NCBI RefSeq assembly: GCF_014199195.1
Contig: NZ_JACIJE010000004.1
Span: 1 to 64,000, forward strand
Length of the DNA stretch: 64,000 nt
Source: Neoroseomonas alkaliterrae
GTDB taxonomy: Bacteria > Pseudomonadota > Alphaproteobacteria > Acetobacterales > Acetobacteraceae
Reading direction: 5' to 3'
Below the pieces are notes generated by a model. The model saw nothing but the letters and a program-made list of their open reading frames with translations, was not told the origin of the DNA and ran no database searches. This document shows, piece by piece, positions 53,429-64,000 of this stretch. Position 1 is the first letter of the stretch. Each line of letters begins with the position of its first letter. A program made the translations under genes and the position numbers.

Positions 53429-55105
53429 ATGGCTTCCCCCGCGCCGGGCGCGGACGCCGGCGCCGCGGCACTCCTGAAGCGGGAGGCGCGGGCCGAACGC
53501 GCCCGCCTCATCCCTCCCGTCCTGATCGGGATCGGCATCGCCGCCTGCGGCATTGCGCAGGCCTGGCTGCTCGCGCGGCTGCTCGCCACGCTGCTCGGCC
53601 GCGGCGATGCCGGCTGGGCTGAGCTCGCCGGCGCGGCCGCGCTCGCGCTGCTGATGGCCGGCCTCGGCGTCGCGCAGGAACGCGCGCAGATCGCCGCCGC
53701 CGAGCACGCCAAGGCGCGGCTGCGCGCGGCCGCCTTCGCCCGCCTGCTCGCCGCCGGCCCCGCCGACGAGCGCGCGGTGGGGGAGAAGAGCACCCTCGTC
53801 GTCGAGCGGATCGAGGCGCTGGAGGGCTATTTCGCCCGCTGGCTGCCCGCCGCGATGCTCGCCGTCCTCGCGCCGCTGCTCGTCGCCGGCGCGGCCGCGC
53901 TCGCCGACGGGCCGAGCGGCCTGATCCTGCTCGCCGCCGGGCTCGCCGTGCCGGTCGCCCAGGCGGTGTCGGGCATCGGCGCCGCGCAGGCGAGCCGGCG
54001 GCAGTTCGAGGCGCTGCAGCGCCTCTCGGGCCGCTTCCTCGACCGCATGCGCGGCCTGCCGGTGCTGGTGCTGTTCAACCAGCAGCAGGCCGAGGCGGCG
54101 CGGCTCGGCGCGGCGGCCGAGGAGCTGCGCGCGCGGACCATGCGCGTGCTGCGCATCGCCTTCCTCTCGGCCGGGGCGATGGAGCTCATCATCGCCACCG
54201 CGCTCGCCTCGCTCGCCTACCGCCACGGCGCGCTGGTGCAGGGGGCGCATCCGGCGCCGGTCGCCGCCCTCTTCGTGCTGCTGCTGGTGCCGGTGTTCTT
54301 CGCGCCGCTGCGCGCCTTCGCCGGCGCCTATCACGAGGCCATGGCCGCGCGCGGCGCGGCGGCCGAGCTCGCGCCCCTGCTCGACGCGCCGGAGGAGAGC
54401 GGCCTGCTGCTCGAGGAGATCCCGCCCAAGGTCACCGTCACCTTCCAGGACGTGACGCTCTCCTACGACCCATCCCGCCAGCCTGCGCTCGGCGGCGTCT
54501 CCTTCCGCGTCCTGCCGGGGGAGACGCTGGTGCTGACCGGCGCCTCGGGCGCGGGCAAGACGAGCGTGCTGCGCATCCTGATGGGCTTCCGCCGGCCGGA
54601 TTCGGGGCGGGTTGCGATCAACGGGCACGACATCACCCGGCTGCGCCCCTCCGAGCTGCGGCGCCTGTCCTCCTATGTCAGCCAGCGCGCGCACATCTTC
54701 CCCGGCACGATCCGGGAGAACATCCGCCTCGCCCGCCCCGAGGCCGACGACGCGGCGGTCGAGGCCGCCGCCCGCGCGGCGCAGGTGAGCGAGTTCGCCG
54801 CCCTGCTGCCCCAGGGCCTCGACACCCCGGTGGGCGAGGGCGGCTACGGCCTGTCCGGCGGCCAGGCGCAGCGCGTCGCGGTGGCGCGCGCCTTCCTGCG
54901 CGACAGCCCGCTGGTGCTGCTGGACGAGCCGACCGCGCATCTCGACCCCGGGACCGAGGCGGTGGTGCTCGACGCGCTGCGCCGGCTTTGCGTCGGGCGG
55001 ACGGCGATCCTCGCCTCCCATGCCCGCGCCGCGCGGGTGGGGCATGGGCGGGTGCTGGAACTGTCCCACGGGCGCGCGGGAGCCTCGCGCATGGCGGGGA
55101 ACTGA
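53429..55105 (+). CDS. cydD: ABC transporter CydD (cysteine/glutathione export, cytochrome bd assembly)
   Basis: 558 residues. Six N-terminal transmembrane helices (about 25-310) are fused to an ATPase domain: Walker A LTGASGAGKTSV, Q-loop SSYVSQRAHIFPG, signature YGLSGGQAQRVAVA, Walker B PLVLLDEPTAHLDP and H-loop ILASHARA. With CydC it exports cysteine and glutathione to the periplasm and is needed for cytochrome bd in E. coli. The TGA overlaps the cydC ATG (TGATG). No cydAB in the window. Confidence 0.92.
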   Translation: MASPAPGADAGAAALLKREARAERARLIPPVLIGIGIAACGIAQAWLLARLLATLLGRGDAGWAELAGAAALALLMAGLGVAQERAQIAAAEHAKARLRAAAFARLLAAGPADERAVGEKSTLVVERIEALEGYFARWLPAAMLAVLAPLLVAGAAALADGPSGLILLAAGLAVPVAQAVSGIGAAQASRRQFEALQRLSGRFLDRMRGLPVLVLFNQQQAEAARLGAAAEELRARTMRVLRIAFLSAGAMELIIATALASLAYRHGALVQGAHPAPVAALFVLLLVPVFFAPLRAFAGAYHEAMAARGAAAELAPLLDAPEESGLLLEEIPPKVTVTFQDVTLSYDPSRQPALGGVSFRVLPGETLVLTGASGAGKTSVLRILMGFRRPDSGRVAINGHDITRLRPSELRRLSSYVSQRAHIFPGTIRENIRLARPEADDAAVEAAARAAQVSEFAALLPQGLDTPVGEGGYGLSGGQAQRVAVARAFLRDSPLVLLDEPTAHLDPGTEAVVLDALRRLCVGRTAILASHARAARVGHGRVLELSHGRAGASRMAGN

Positions 55106-56775
55106 TGCTGCGGGACGTGCTGCGCATCCTCGGCCTGTGGCGCGGCCATGCCGGATGGCTGGCGGCGGGCGTGCTGGTCGCCGTGCTCTCGGCGCTGGCG
55201 GGCCTCGCGCTGCTGGTGCTCGCCGCGCGGGTGATCGCGGGGGCAGTCGCGGCGGGGCATGCCGATGCCGCGCTGCTCGCCGGGCTCGGCGTGGCGGCGC
55301 TGGTCTGGCTGCGCCCGGTGATGCTGTTCCGCCCGCTCGCCCGCTACGTCGAAAGGCTGGTGACGCACGAGGCGACCTTCCGCGCGCTCGCGGGCATGCG
55401 GGTCTGGTTCTTCCGCCGCCTCGCCGAGCGCCTGCCGACCGGCCTCGGCCTGCGCCGCGCGGGGGACCTGCTCGGGCGCCTCGTCTCGGATGTCGAGGCG
55501 CTGGACGGGCTCTACCTGCGCGTCATCGTGCCGGGGGCGGCGGCGCTCGCGGTGGTGCTCGCCATGGCGCTGCTCGTCGGCGCGGCGGAGCCGGGGCTGG
55601 CGGCGATCCTCGCCCTGCCGCTCGCCGCCGCGCTCGCCCTGCCGGTGCTCCTCGCCCCCGCCGCGGCGCGCGCGGGGGAGGGGGTGGCGCGCGCCCAGGG
55701 CGCGCTGCGCAGCGCGGTGGTCGAGCCGCTGACCGGCATCGAGGACACGCTCGCCGCCAATGCCGAGGGGCGCGCGGCCGCCCGCGTCGCCGCCGAGGGC
55801 GCGGCGCTCGCCGCCGCCCAGCAGCGCCTCGCGCGCCGCGGCGCCTGGGGCGGGGCGGCCGGCGCGCTGCTCACCCAGGCCGCGCTGCTCGGCGCGCTCG
55901 CCTGGGCGCTGGCGGCGGCGGAGCACGCCGTCGCTTCGGCGCTGCTCGCCGTCTTCCTCGCCGTCGCGGCGGCCGAATCGCTCGGGCTGATGCCGCGGGC
56001 CGGGGCGTCGCTCGCCGCCGCCGCGGCCGGCGCGCGTCGCCTCTTCGAGGCCGCCGACACGCCCGCCCCGGTGCCCGAGCCTGCCGAGCCCGCGGCGCCG
56101 CCCACCGGCCACGCGCTGCGCCTTGACGGCGTCACCTTCGCCTGGGCGCCGGACCGGCCGCCGGTCTTCGAGGGGCTCGACCTCGAGGTGCCGGCCGGGG
56201 CGCGGGTGGCGCTGCTCGGCCCCTCGGGCGCGGGCAAGTCCACGCTGGCGGCGCTGCTGCTGAAATTCGCGGCTCCGCAGGCCGGGACCATCACCCTCGG
56301 CGGGGTGGACCTGGCGCGGATCCCGTCGGCGGAGCTGCGCCGGCGCGTCGCCTGGCTGACGCAGGATGCGCGCCTGTTCGACGACAGCATCGCCGCCAAT
56401 CTGCGCCTCGCCGCGCCCGAGGCGACGGAGGCGGATCTCTGGCGCGCGCTCGACCGCGCGCGCATCGGCGACCTCGTCCGCGCGCTGCCGGAGGGGCTCG
56501 AGACGCCATGCGGGGAGGCCGGTTCGCGCTTCTCCGGCGGGCAGGCGCGGCGGCTTGCGCTCGCGCGCACGCTGCTCTCGCCCGCGCCGGTGCTGATCCT
56601 CGACGAGCCGGCCGCCGGGCTCGATGCCGACACCGAGCGCGCTTTCCTCGAGACCCTCGACGAGGCGACGCAGGGCCGGACGGTCATCCTGATCCTGCAC
56701 CGCCTGCTCGGCGTGGAGCGGCCCACGCGCATCCTGCGCCTGATCGGCGGCCGGGCGATCCCGGCCACCGGTTGA
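55105..56775 (+). CDS. cydC: ABC transporter CydC
   Basis: 556 residues from the ATG at 55105, overlapping the cydD stop. Exporter layout as CydD: transmembrane region (about 15-320), with LFRPLARYVERLVTHEATFR, the conserved cytoplasmic-loop pattern of CydC, then ATPase motifs Walker A LLGPSGAGKSTLAAL, Q-loop AWLTQDARLFDD, signature RFSGGQARRLALA, Walker B PVLILDEPAAGLD and H-loop ILILHRLLG. Functions as a heterodimer with CydD. Confidence 0.92.
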   Translation: MLRDVLRILGLWRGHAGWLAAGVLVAVLSALAGLALLVLAARVIAGAVAAGHADAALLAGLGVAALVWLRPVMLFRPLARYVERLVTHEATFRALAGMRVWFFRRLAERLPTGLGLRRAGDLLGRLVSDVEALDGLYLRVIVPGAAALAVVLAMALLVGAAEPGLAAILALPLAAALALPVLLAPAAARAGEGVARAQGALRSAVVEPLTGIEDTLAANAEGRAAARVAAEGAALAAAQQRLARRGAWGGAAGALLTQAALLGALAWALAAAEHAVASALLAVFLAVAAAESLGLMPRAGASLAAAAAGARRLFEAADTPAPVPEPAEPAAPPTGHALRLDGVTFAWAPDRPPVFEGLDLEVPAGARVALLGPSGAGKSTLAALLLKFAAPQAGTITLGGVDLARIPSAELRRRVAWLTQDARLFDDSIAANLRLAAPEATEADLWRALDRARIGDLVRALPEGLETPCGEAGSRFSGGQARRLALARTLLSPAPVLILDEPAAGLDADTERAFLETLDEATQGRTVILILHRLLGVERPTRILRLIGGRAIPATG

Positions 56776-56879
56776 GCCCGGCGCGCCGGCCCTTGCGCGA
56801 CAGCCGGGCATTGCCGCGCGGCGGAAGGGCGCCCCCTCTTCCGCCGGGCATGACATCGGGCGCGCGCGCCCGCCGGCGC

Positions 56880-57347
56880 TCAGCCCGCCGGCGGGGTTCC
56901 GCCGATCGGGATGCGGTTGACCTTCGCCGCGGCCTCGGGCGGGCGCTTCAGCGAGATGGTCAGCACGCCCTTGTCGAAGGCCGCGCTGGCCTCGGCCGGG
57001 TTGGCCGGCCAGGGCAGGCGGATGGCGCGGCGGAAACTGCCATAGGACCGCTCGGAGAGGTGGAAGCCCTCCTTCTCCTCGCTCTTCTCCTGCTTCTTCT
57101 CGCCCGAGATGGTCAGCACGTCGCCCTCGAGCGCGACCTCGACATCCTTCTCCTCGAGGCCGGGCAGTTCGGCTGTCACCACCACGCCCTGCTCGGTCTC
57201 CCTCATCTCGACCGAGGGCGCGAAGCCACTTGCAGGCAGGGCCATGCCACCGAACATCTGGTCGAAGACCCGGTTGACCTCGCGCTGCAAGGTCCCGAAC
57301 AGGTCCGTGGAAGGCTCACCGCGTGGCACCGGAAGACGAGGCATCAT
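56880..57347 (-). CDS. Hsp20 / alpha-crystallin small heat-shock protein
   Basis: 155 residues from the ATG at 57347 (GGGAG upstream; a second ATG follows directly). N-terminal VNRVFDQMFGGMALP, then the alpha-crystallin domain FAPSVEMRETEQGVVVTAEL...EGDVLTISGEKKQ and SYGSFRRAIRLPWP, ending with the IxI-type motif NRIPIG. It is an ATP-independent holdase. No RpoH-type promoter could be identified upstream. Divergent from the radical SAM gene across 126 bases. Confidence 0.93.
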   Translation of the reverse strand: MMPRLPVPRGEPSTDLFGTLQREVNRVFDQMFGGMALPASGFAPSVEMRETEQGVVVTAELPGLEEKDVEVALEGDVLTISGEKKQEKSEEKEGFHLSERSYGSFRRAIRLPWPANPAEASAAFDKGVLTISLKRPPEAAAKVNRIPIGGTPPAG

Positions 57348-57473
57348 GACGATCTCCCTCCTGCTTGAAACGCGGCCCGGCGGGATGCCGCCCGGCCAGG
57401 CCGGGTGGTTATCACCTACACCGGGCCGGGCCGGGATTCCTTGCCCTGGATCAATCCCCGCGCGGGGCCTGGC

Positions 57474-58433
57474 ATGACCGCGCCCGTGCTCGCGCCGCCG
57501 GTCGCCCTCGACCCGGCCAAGTTCCGCGACCCTGCCGTCACGGCCAAGGGCGAGCGCCGCGCCGTGGTGGCGCTCTCGGGGCTGCGCACGCTCTGGGTGA
57601 ACACCGGCACGCTGTGCAACATCACCTGCCGCAACTGCTACATCGAAAGCAGCCCGACCAACGACGCGCTGGCCTACATCTCCGCCGCCGAGGTCGCGGC
57701 CTTCCTCGACGAGGCCGCCGCGATCGGCGCGCCGCTCACCGAGGTCGGCTTCACCGGCGGCGAGCCCTTCCTCAACCGCGACCTCGTCGCGATGCTGCGG
57801 GACGTGCTCTCGCGCGGCCTCTCGGCGCTGGTGCTGACCAACGCGATGAAGCCGATGATGAACCACGCCTCGGCGCTGCTGGCGCTGCAGCGCGCATCCG
57901 GCGAGCGGCTGACCATCCGCGTCTCGCTCGATCATCACGAGGCCGCCGCGCACGACCTCGAACGCGGCGAGGGGGCCTTCGCCAGGACGATGGAGGGCCT
58001 GGCCTGGCTCGCGCGGCACGGCTTCCGCATCCATGTCGCCGGGCGCGCGGGCTTCGGCGCGGGCGACGAGGCGGCGATGCGCGCGGGCTACGCCGCGCTG
58101 TTCCGCGCCCACGGCATCCCGGTGGATGCCGCGGATCCGGTCGCGCTCATGCTCTTCCCCGAGATGGACGCCTCGGTTGACGTGCCCGAGATCACCGAGG
58201 CGTGCTGGTCCATCCTGCGCAAATCGCCCGACAGCCTGATGTGCGCCTCGGCGCGGATGGTGGTGAAGCGGCGCGGCGCCGAGCGCCCCGCGGTCGTCGC
58301 CTGCACCCTGCTGCCCTACGGTTCGCAGTTCGAGCTCGGCGCCACGCTCGCCGAATCGAGCCGGCCGGTCGCGCTCAACCACCCCCATTGCGCGAAGTTC
58401 TGCGTGCTCGGCGGCGCGGCCTGTTCGCGCTGA
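57474..58433 (+). CDS. Radical SAM protein with Cys-rich C-terminus
   Basis: 319 residues from the ATG at 57474. The 4Fe-4S motif is CNITCRNC (Cys 48, 52, 55), followed by IESSPTNDALAYISAAEV and GFTGGEPFLNRDL (SAM-binding GGEP). IRVSLDHHEAAAHD and RIHVAGRAGFGAGDE are barrel strands. Three more cysteines lie near the end (CAKFCVLGGAACSR) and may bind an auxiliary cluster, though the full SPASM pattern is not present. The reaction is unknown; no precursor peptide was found nearby. Divergent from hsp20. Confidence 0.83.
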   Translation: MTAPVLAPPVALDPAKFRDPAVTAKGERRAVVALSGLRTLWVNTGTLCNITCRNCYIESSPTNDALAYISAAEVAAFLDEAAAIGAPLTEVGFTGGEPFLNRDLVAMLRDVLSRGLSALVLTNAMKPMMNHASALLALQRASGERLTIRVSLDHHEAAAHDLERGEGAFARTMEGLAWLARHGFRIHVAGRAGFGAGDEAAMRAGYAALFRAHGIPVDAADPVALMLFPEMDASVDVPEITEACWSILRKSPDSLMCASARMVVKRRGAERPAVVACTLLPYGSQFELGATLAESSRPVALNHPHCAKFCVLGGAACSR

Positions 58434-58506
58434 TCCTTGCGGGAGGTTGACGGCCGGCCATTGGCCGCGCGACCAAGGGGCGCATTGCCCATCCGGAGTC
58501 GTGCCC

Positions 58507-58890
58507 ATGCGCCGCCGCCATCTCCTCGCCACCGCCCCGGCCCTGCTCGCGGCCGCCTGCACGGCGCCGGCCCCGGCGCCGCCCGCGATCGCGGTCTTCT
58601 TCACCGCCGACAGCGCGAGCCTCGACGGCGAGGCCGCCGAGGTCGTCCGCCGCGCGGCCGCGGCGGCGCGCGGCGGGACCGGGCCGGTCACGGTGCTCGG
58701 CTTCGCCGGCCCCGCGGGTGGGGTGGCCTACAACCGCGCGCTCTCCGAGGCCCGCGCCCAGCATGTCGCGGACATGCTGATCGCCAACGGCGTGGCGCGG
58801 GAGCGCGTGCGCATCGTCCCGCGCGGCCCGGTGCCCTTCGAGGCGATGGCGACCGAGAGCCGGCGGGTCGAGATCCGCATCGGCGGCTGA
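58507..58890 (+). CDS. Small OmpA-like lipoprotein
   Basis: 127 residues from the ATG at 58507. Signal with lipobox LLAAACTAP, then an OmpA_C-like domain: [52 protein letters not shown] and RRVEIRI, where the Arg of SEARAQ and the Asp of FTADSA match the peptidoglycan-binding positions. Probably an outer-membrane lipoprotein touching peptidoglycan. The last base of its TGA stop is the A of the recQ ATG (TGATG), an odd coupling. Confidence 0.85.
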   Translation: MRRRHLLATAPALLAAACTAPAPAPPAIAVFFTADSASLDGEAAEVVRRAAAAARGGTGPVTVLGFAGPAGGVAYNRALSEARAQHVADMLIANGVARERVRIVPRGPVPFEAMATESRRVEIRIGG

Positions 58891-60722
58891 TGCGCGCGCT
58901 GGAGGATCCGGCGGAGGTCCTCCGCCGGGTCTTCGGCCATGAATCCTTCCGCGGCCGGCAGGAGGAGATCGTCCGCCACGCGACCGAGGGCGGCTCCGGC
59001 CTCGTGCTCATGCCCACGGGCGCCGGCAAGAGCCTCTGCTTCCAGGTGCCCGCGCTGTGCAGGCCCGGCATCGGCGTCGTCGTCTCGCCGCTGATCGCGC
59101 TGATGGAGGACCAGGTCGCCGCCCTGCGCCAGCAGGGTGTGGCCGCCGCCGCGCTGCATTCCGACCTGCCGCCCGAGGAGTCGCGCGCCGTGCTGCGCGA
59201 CCTGCATGGCGGGCGGCTGAAGCTGCTCTACGCCTCGCCCGAGCGTCTGACCTTCGACGGCATGCTGCAGCGGCTGGAAGGGTTGCCCATCGCCCTCTTC
59301 GCGGTGGACGAGGCGCATTGCGTGAGCCAGTGGGGCCACCACTTCCGGCCCGAATACCGCGGCCTCGGCGTGCTCGGGGAGCGCTTCCCCGCGGTGCCGC
59401 GCCTCGCGCTGACCGCCACCGCCGACCCGCGCACGGTCGAGGACATCCGCCTCCAGCTCGGGCTGACCGACGCGCCGGTTTTCCGCGCCTCCTTCGACCG
59501 GCCCAACATCGTCATCGAGGCCGCCCCGCGCGAGAGCGAGCGCGCCCAGTTGCGCGCCCTGATCCGCGCCACGGGCGGCTGCGGCATCGTCTATTGCGGC
59601 AGCCGCGCCAAGGCCGAGAGCACGGCCGAATGGCTGCGCGCCGACGGCCACGACGCGCTCGCCTTCCATGCCGGCATGGATGCCGCGACGAAGCGCGAGG
59701 CGCATCGCCGCTTCGCGCGCGGCGATTCGGTGATCATGGCCGCGACCATCGCCTTCGGCATGGGCATAGACCGCCCCGATGTGCGCTGGGTGGCGCATCT
59801 CGACCTGCCGCGCAGCCCCGAGAGCTGGTACCAGGAGATCGGCCGCGCGGGGCGCGACGGGCTGCCCGCGCGCGCGCTGCTGCTGTTCGGCGCGGGCGAC
59901 ATGGCGCTCGCGCGCCACCGCATCGCCGAGAGCCCGGCGAGCGAGGAGCAGAAGCGCGTCGAGCGCGCGCGCCTCGATGCCATGATCGCCATCGCCGAGG
60001 CCGCGACCTGCCGCCGCGCGCTCCTGCTGCGCTGCTTCGGGGAGGAACCCGCGGCCGAGAGCTGCGGCGCCTGCGACGTGTGCCGCACCCCGCCCCGAAT
60101 GTTCGACGGCACGGTGGCGGCGCAGAAGCTGCTCTCGGCCGTGCTGCGCACCGGGCAGCGCTTCGGCGTGGGCCATGTGGTGGACGTGCTGCGCGGGCGG
60201 CTGACGGACAAGGTGGCGCAGTTCGCCCATGACCGGCTGCCCACCTTCGGGGTAGGGCGGGAGCTGAGCGACGGCGCCTGGCGCGGCGTGGCGCGGCAGC
60301 TCGTGGCGCGCGGCGTGCTCGATGTCGCGGTGGAGAACCATGGCGAACTGGTCGCGACCGAGGCCGCGCGGCCGGTGCTGCGCGGCGAATCGCCCGTGAT
60401 GCTGCGCGAGGAGACGATGCAGCCCGTCGCGCGCCGCGCCCCCGCCGCCGCCGCGCCGCCACCGGGCAGCGAGGATCCGGTGTTCGAGGCGCTGCGCCTC
60501 TGGCGCCGCGGCGTCGCGCAGGCGCAGGGCGTGCCGGCCTATGTGGTGGCGGATGACCGCACGCTCGCGGGCATCGCGGCCCGCCGGCCGCGCAACGCCG
60601 ATGCGCTGCTGGAGGTGCCGGGCATGGGGCGTTCCCGCGTGGAACGCTACGGCGCGGAGATCCTGCGCATCCTGCGCGAGGCGATCGAGGCGGAGCAGGC
60701 GCACGCGCTGACGCATTCGTGA
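58890..60722 (+). CDS. recQ: ATP-dependent DNA helicase RecQ
   Basis: 610 residues from the ATG at 58890. SF2 helicase: Walker [17 protein letters not shown], motif [14 protein letters not shown], aromatic-rich loop, motif [12 protein letters not shown], motif [16 protein letters not shown] zinc site is formed by Cys in [12 protein letters not shown] and CGACDVC, then a winged helix (RQC), and an HRDC domain near the end ([21 protein letters not shown]). It unwinds recombination intermediates and stalled forks. Starts within the stop of the lipoprotein gene. Confidence 0.96.
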   Translation: MRALEDPAEVLRRVFGHESFRGRQEEIVRHATEGGSGLVLMPTGAGKSLCFQVPALCRPGIGVVVSPLIALMEDQVAALRQQGVAAAALHSDLPPEESRAVLRDLHGGRLKLLYASPERLTFDGMLQRLEGLPIALFAVDEAHCVSQWGHHFRPEYRGLGVLGERFPAVPRLALTATADPRTVEDIRLQLGLTDAPVFRASFDRPNIVIEAAPRESERAQLRALIRATGGCGIVYCGSRAKAESTAEWLRADGHDALAFHAGMDAATKREAHRRFARGDSVIMAATIAFGMGIDRPDVRWVAHLDLPRSPESWYQEIGRAGRDGLPARALLLFGAGDMALARHRIAESPASEEQKRVERARLDAMIAIAEAATCRRALLLRCFGEEPAAESCGACDVCRTPPRMFDGTVAAQKLLSAVLRTGQRFGVGHVVDVLRGRLTDKVAQFAHDRLPTFGVGRELSDGAWRGVARQLVARGVLDVAVENHGELVATEAARPVLRGESPVMLREETMQPVARRAPAAAAPPPGSEDPVFEALRLWRRGVAQAQGVPAYVVADDRTLAGIAARRPRNADALLEVPGMGRSRVERYGAEILRILREAIEAEQAHALTHS

Positions 60723-60817
60723 CGCCGCGCGGCGCGCCTTGCCGCCTGTCCGTGACGCGCTTCATGGCCCCGCGGCGCGATGCCGGGATAAGGTGCCGCG
60801 GCTGCCGGAGGAGAAGC

Positions 60818-61387
60818 ATGCACCGTTCGATCCTGTTCGCCGCCGCGCTCGCCGCGGGGCTTTCCACCGCCGCCGTGCGCGCCGACGAGGTGTCCGACGC
60901 CATCACCGAGGCGCAGCGCGCCTATCAGGGCGGCCGCATTCAGGCCGCGCAGACCGCGCTGCAGGAGGCGCTGCAGCTGCTCCAGCAGCGCGCCGCCGCC
61001 GGGCTCGCCGCCGCGCTGCCCGATGCGCTGCCGGGCTGGACGGCGGAGGAGGCGAGTTCGGCGACCGCCGGCCTCGCCGGCATGTTCGGCGGCAGCACGG
61101 CGTCGCGCACCTACCGCAACGCGCAGGGGCAGTCGGTCGAGATCCAGGTGATGAGCGACAACCCGATGATCGCCCAGCTCGCGGCGGTGATGGCCAACCC
61201 GATGCTGGCGGGCGCGATGGGGCGGCTCGTGCGCGTGGGCGAGCAGCGCGCCATCCAGGGCAATGACGGCAACATCCAGATGCTGGTGGACAACCGCATC
61301 CTGGTGCAGGTGCAGGGCGACGCGCCGGCCGAGGCGAAACTCGCCTATGCGCGGGCGATCAACCTCGCGCGGCTCGCGGGGCGCTGA
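60818..61387 (+). CDS. Uncharacterised exported protein
   Basis: 189 residues from the ATG at 60818 (GGAGGAGA upstream). Signal peptide cut near AVRADE. It begins with a short helical repeat-like segment (ITEAQRAYQGGRIQAAQTAL), then LPDALPGWTAEEASS and a beta-rich part (EIQVMSDNPMIAQLAAVM, GNIQMLVDNRILVQVQG). I know similar layouts only from unnamed proteobacterial proteins. Soluble in the periplasm. The gene ends at a strong hairpin. Confidence 0.78.
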   Translation: MHRSILFAAALAAGLSTAAVRADEVSDAITEAQRAYQGGRIQAAQTALQEALQLLQQRAAAGLAAALPDALPGWTAEEASSATAGLAGMFGGSTASRTYRNAQGQSVEIQVMSDNPMIAQLAAVMANPMLAGAMGRLVRVGEQRAIQGNDGNIQMLVDNRILVQVQGDAPAEAKLAYARAINLARLAGR

Positions 61388-61416
61388 GGCGCGCTCCCCG
61401 CGCCGTGGGCCGGCAT

Positions 61417-61447
61417 CCCGGGGCGCGCCCGCTGGCGCGGCCCCGGG
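61417..61447. terminator. Strong bidirectional hairpin between convergent genes
   Basis: CCCGGGGCGCGCC pairs with GGCGCGGCCCCGGG (13 pairs, one bulged G) around a CGCT loop. It sits 29 bases after the exported-protein stop and 7 bases before the grxD stop on the other strand. Confidence 0.65.
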
Positions 61448-61454
61448 GGCGGCG

Positions 61455-61793
61455 TCAGGCCTCGGCCTTGTGGGGGATGCCCTTCTCGTTGAGCAGGGCG
61501 GCGAGTTCGCCGGACTGGAACATCTCCATCACGATGTCGCAGCCGCCGACGAACTCGCCCTTCACGTAGAGCTGGGGAATGGTCGGCCAGTTGGTGAAAG
61601 CCTTGATCCCCTCGCGGATCTCCATGTCCTCGAGCACATTCACGCCCTTGAAGGGCACGCCCATGTGGCTGAGGATCTGCACGACGCGCGCGCTGAAGCC
61701 GCATTGCGGGAAGACCGGCGTGCCCTTCATGTAGAGCACCACGGGGTTCTCCGTGATGTCGGCCTGGATGCGCTCGAAGGTCGGGTTGGACAT
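61455..61793 (-). CDS. grxD: Monothiol glutaredoxin Grx4/GrxD
   Basis: 112 residues, normal for the single-domain monothiol class. Active site CGFS in [34 protein letters not shown] has the cis-Pro and GG/CD glutathione-binding residues. Together with BolA it holds a labile 2Fe-2S cluster for iron-sulfur and iron homeostasis; the adjacent bolA upstream on the same strand (11-base gap) fits this. Confidence 0.97.
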   Translation of the reverse strand: MSNPTFERIQADITENPVVLYMKGTPVFPQCGFSARVVQILSHMGVPFKGVNVLEDMEIREGIKAFTNWPTIPQLYVKGEFVGGCDIVMEMFQSGELAALLNEKGIPHKAEA

Positions 61794-61804
61794 CGGGTCG
61801 GGTC

Positions 61805-62037
61805 CTATTCCGGGGCGGAGGTCTGGAGGGCGAGGGCGTGCAGCACGCCGCCCATGCGGCCCTGCAGCGCGGCATAGACGATCTGGTGCTGCTTGACGCG
61901 GGAGAGGCCGCGGAAGGATTCCGAGACGACCTTGGCGGCGTAGTGGTCGCCGTCGCCGGCGAGGTCCTCGATGGTCACCTCGGCATCGGGGAGCGCCGCC
62001 TTGATCAGCGCCTCGATCTCCGCGGGTTGCATCGCCA

Positions 62038-62038
<1 letters not shown>
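61805..62038 (-). CDS. bolA: BolA family protein
   Basis: 77 residues. Short BolA-like protein: [19 protein letters not shown], then [19 protein letters not shown] and the conserved His in [11 protein letters not shown], the Grx4 cluster ligand. The ATG overlaps the purL stop (TGATG), so it is coupled to purL; a purL-bolA-grxD order is common in alphaproteobacteria. Confidence 0.96.

Positions 62039-64000
<1,962 letters not shown>

Noticed and set aside
57348-57473. Heat-shock sigma-32 promoter before hsp20
   Set aside because: A CTTGAAA is present at 57364 but on the plus strand, facing away from hsp20, and no matching -10 follows.

Overview
The window is very GC-rich DNA of an alphaproteobacterium. 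The order rpsB-tsf-pyrH-frr-uppS-cdsA-dxr-rseP-bamA-skp-lpxD-fabZ-lpxA-lpxI, the purL-bolA-grxD tail, a LexA box of the direct-repeat form GTTC-N7-GTTC, and several protein styles (Bug-type binding protein, PhzS-like flavoprotein) point to Rhodospirillales/Acetobacteraceae, probably a Roseomonas-like organism. That placement is inference from gene order and recalled protein style; no search was run. No rRNA, tRNA, CRISPR array or prophage was recognised. One truncated transposase lies at the left edge.

Layout: (1) 1-1842: an IS5-type transposase tail whose stop overlaps the stop of a Tat-exported PhoD phosphatase. (2) 2146-18443: a long co-directional core block for translation (S2, EF-Ts, RRF), UMP kinase, undecaprenyl-PP and CDP-diacylglycerol synthesis, the MEP pathway, envelope proteolysis (RseP), outer-membrane assembly (BamA, Skp) and lipid A (LpxD, FabZ, LpxA, LpxI). 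It runs on into a glyoxalase and a YcjX/YcjF pair. Several joins are ATGA/GTGA overlaps. lpxB is absent from this block. (3) 18835-24975: an accessory catabolic-looking set: flavoprotein monooxygenase, isopropylmalate-dehydrogenase-family enzyme, FliJ-like coiled coil, Bug solute-binding protein, enolase-superfamily dehydratase and an unrecognised protein. (4) 24982-36962: a broken WapI-like gene, gltX, comEC, a 1,420-residue RTX protein, lexA with its SOS box, an exported two-domain protein and a glycosyltransferase. (5) 36855-40462: a cluster of hairpins, a small membrane protein, rpsD with a clear promoter, a methyltransferase and a cysteine-dioxygenase-like protein. (6) 40820-44829: four genes with overlapping ends (EamA exporter, PuuB-like oxidoreductase, two uncharacterised proteins). 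(7) 45119-48823: sulfate activation (cysD, fused cysNC) divergent from cysQ. (8) 48780-53325: thioesterase, acetyltransferase, an exported protein of four tandem PPC-like domains, lipocalin and deacetylase. (9) 53429-56775: cydDC. (10) 56880-64000: Hsp20, radical SAM protein, OmpA-like lipoprotein coupled to recQ, an exported protein, then grxD, bolA and truncated purL on the minus strand.

Most of the window is conserved housekeeping. The least explained pieces are the tetra-PPC exported protein, the uncharacterised pair at 42998-44829, the protein at 23962-24975, the stand-alone RTX protein, the radical SAM protein beside hsp20, and the hairpin cluster at 36855-37072 that has extended a glycosyltransferase reading frame. 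None is clearly a new defence or mobile system.
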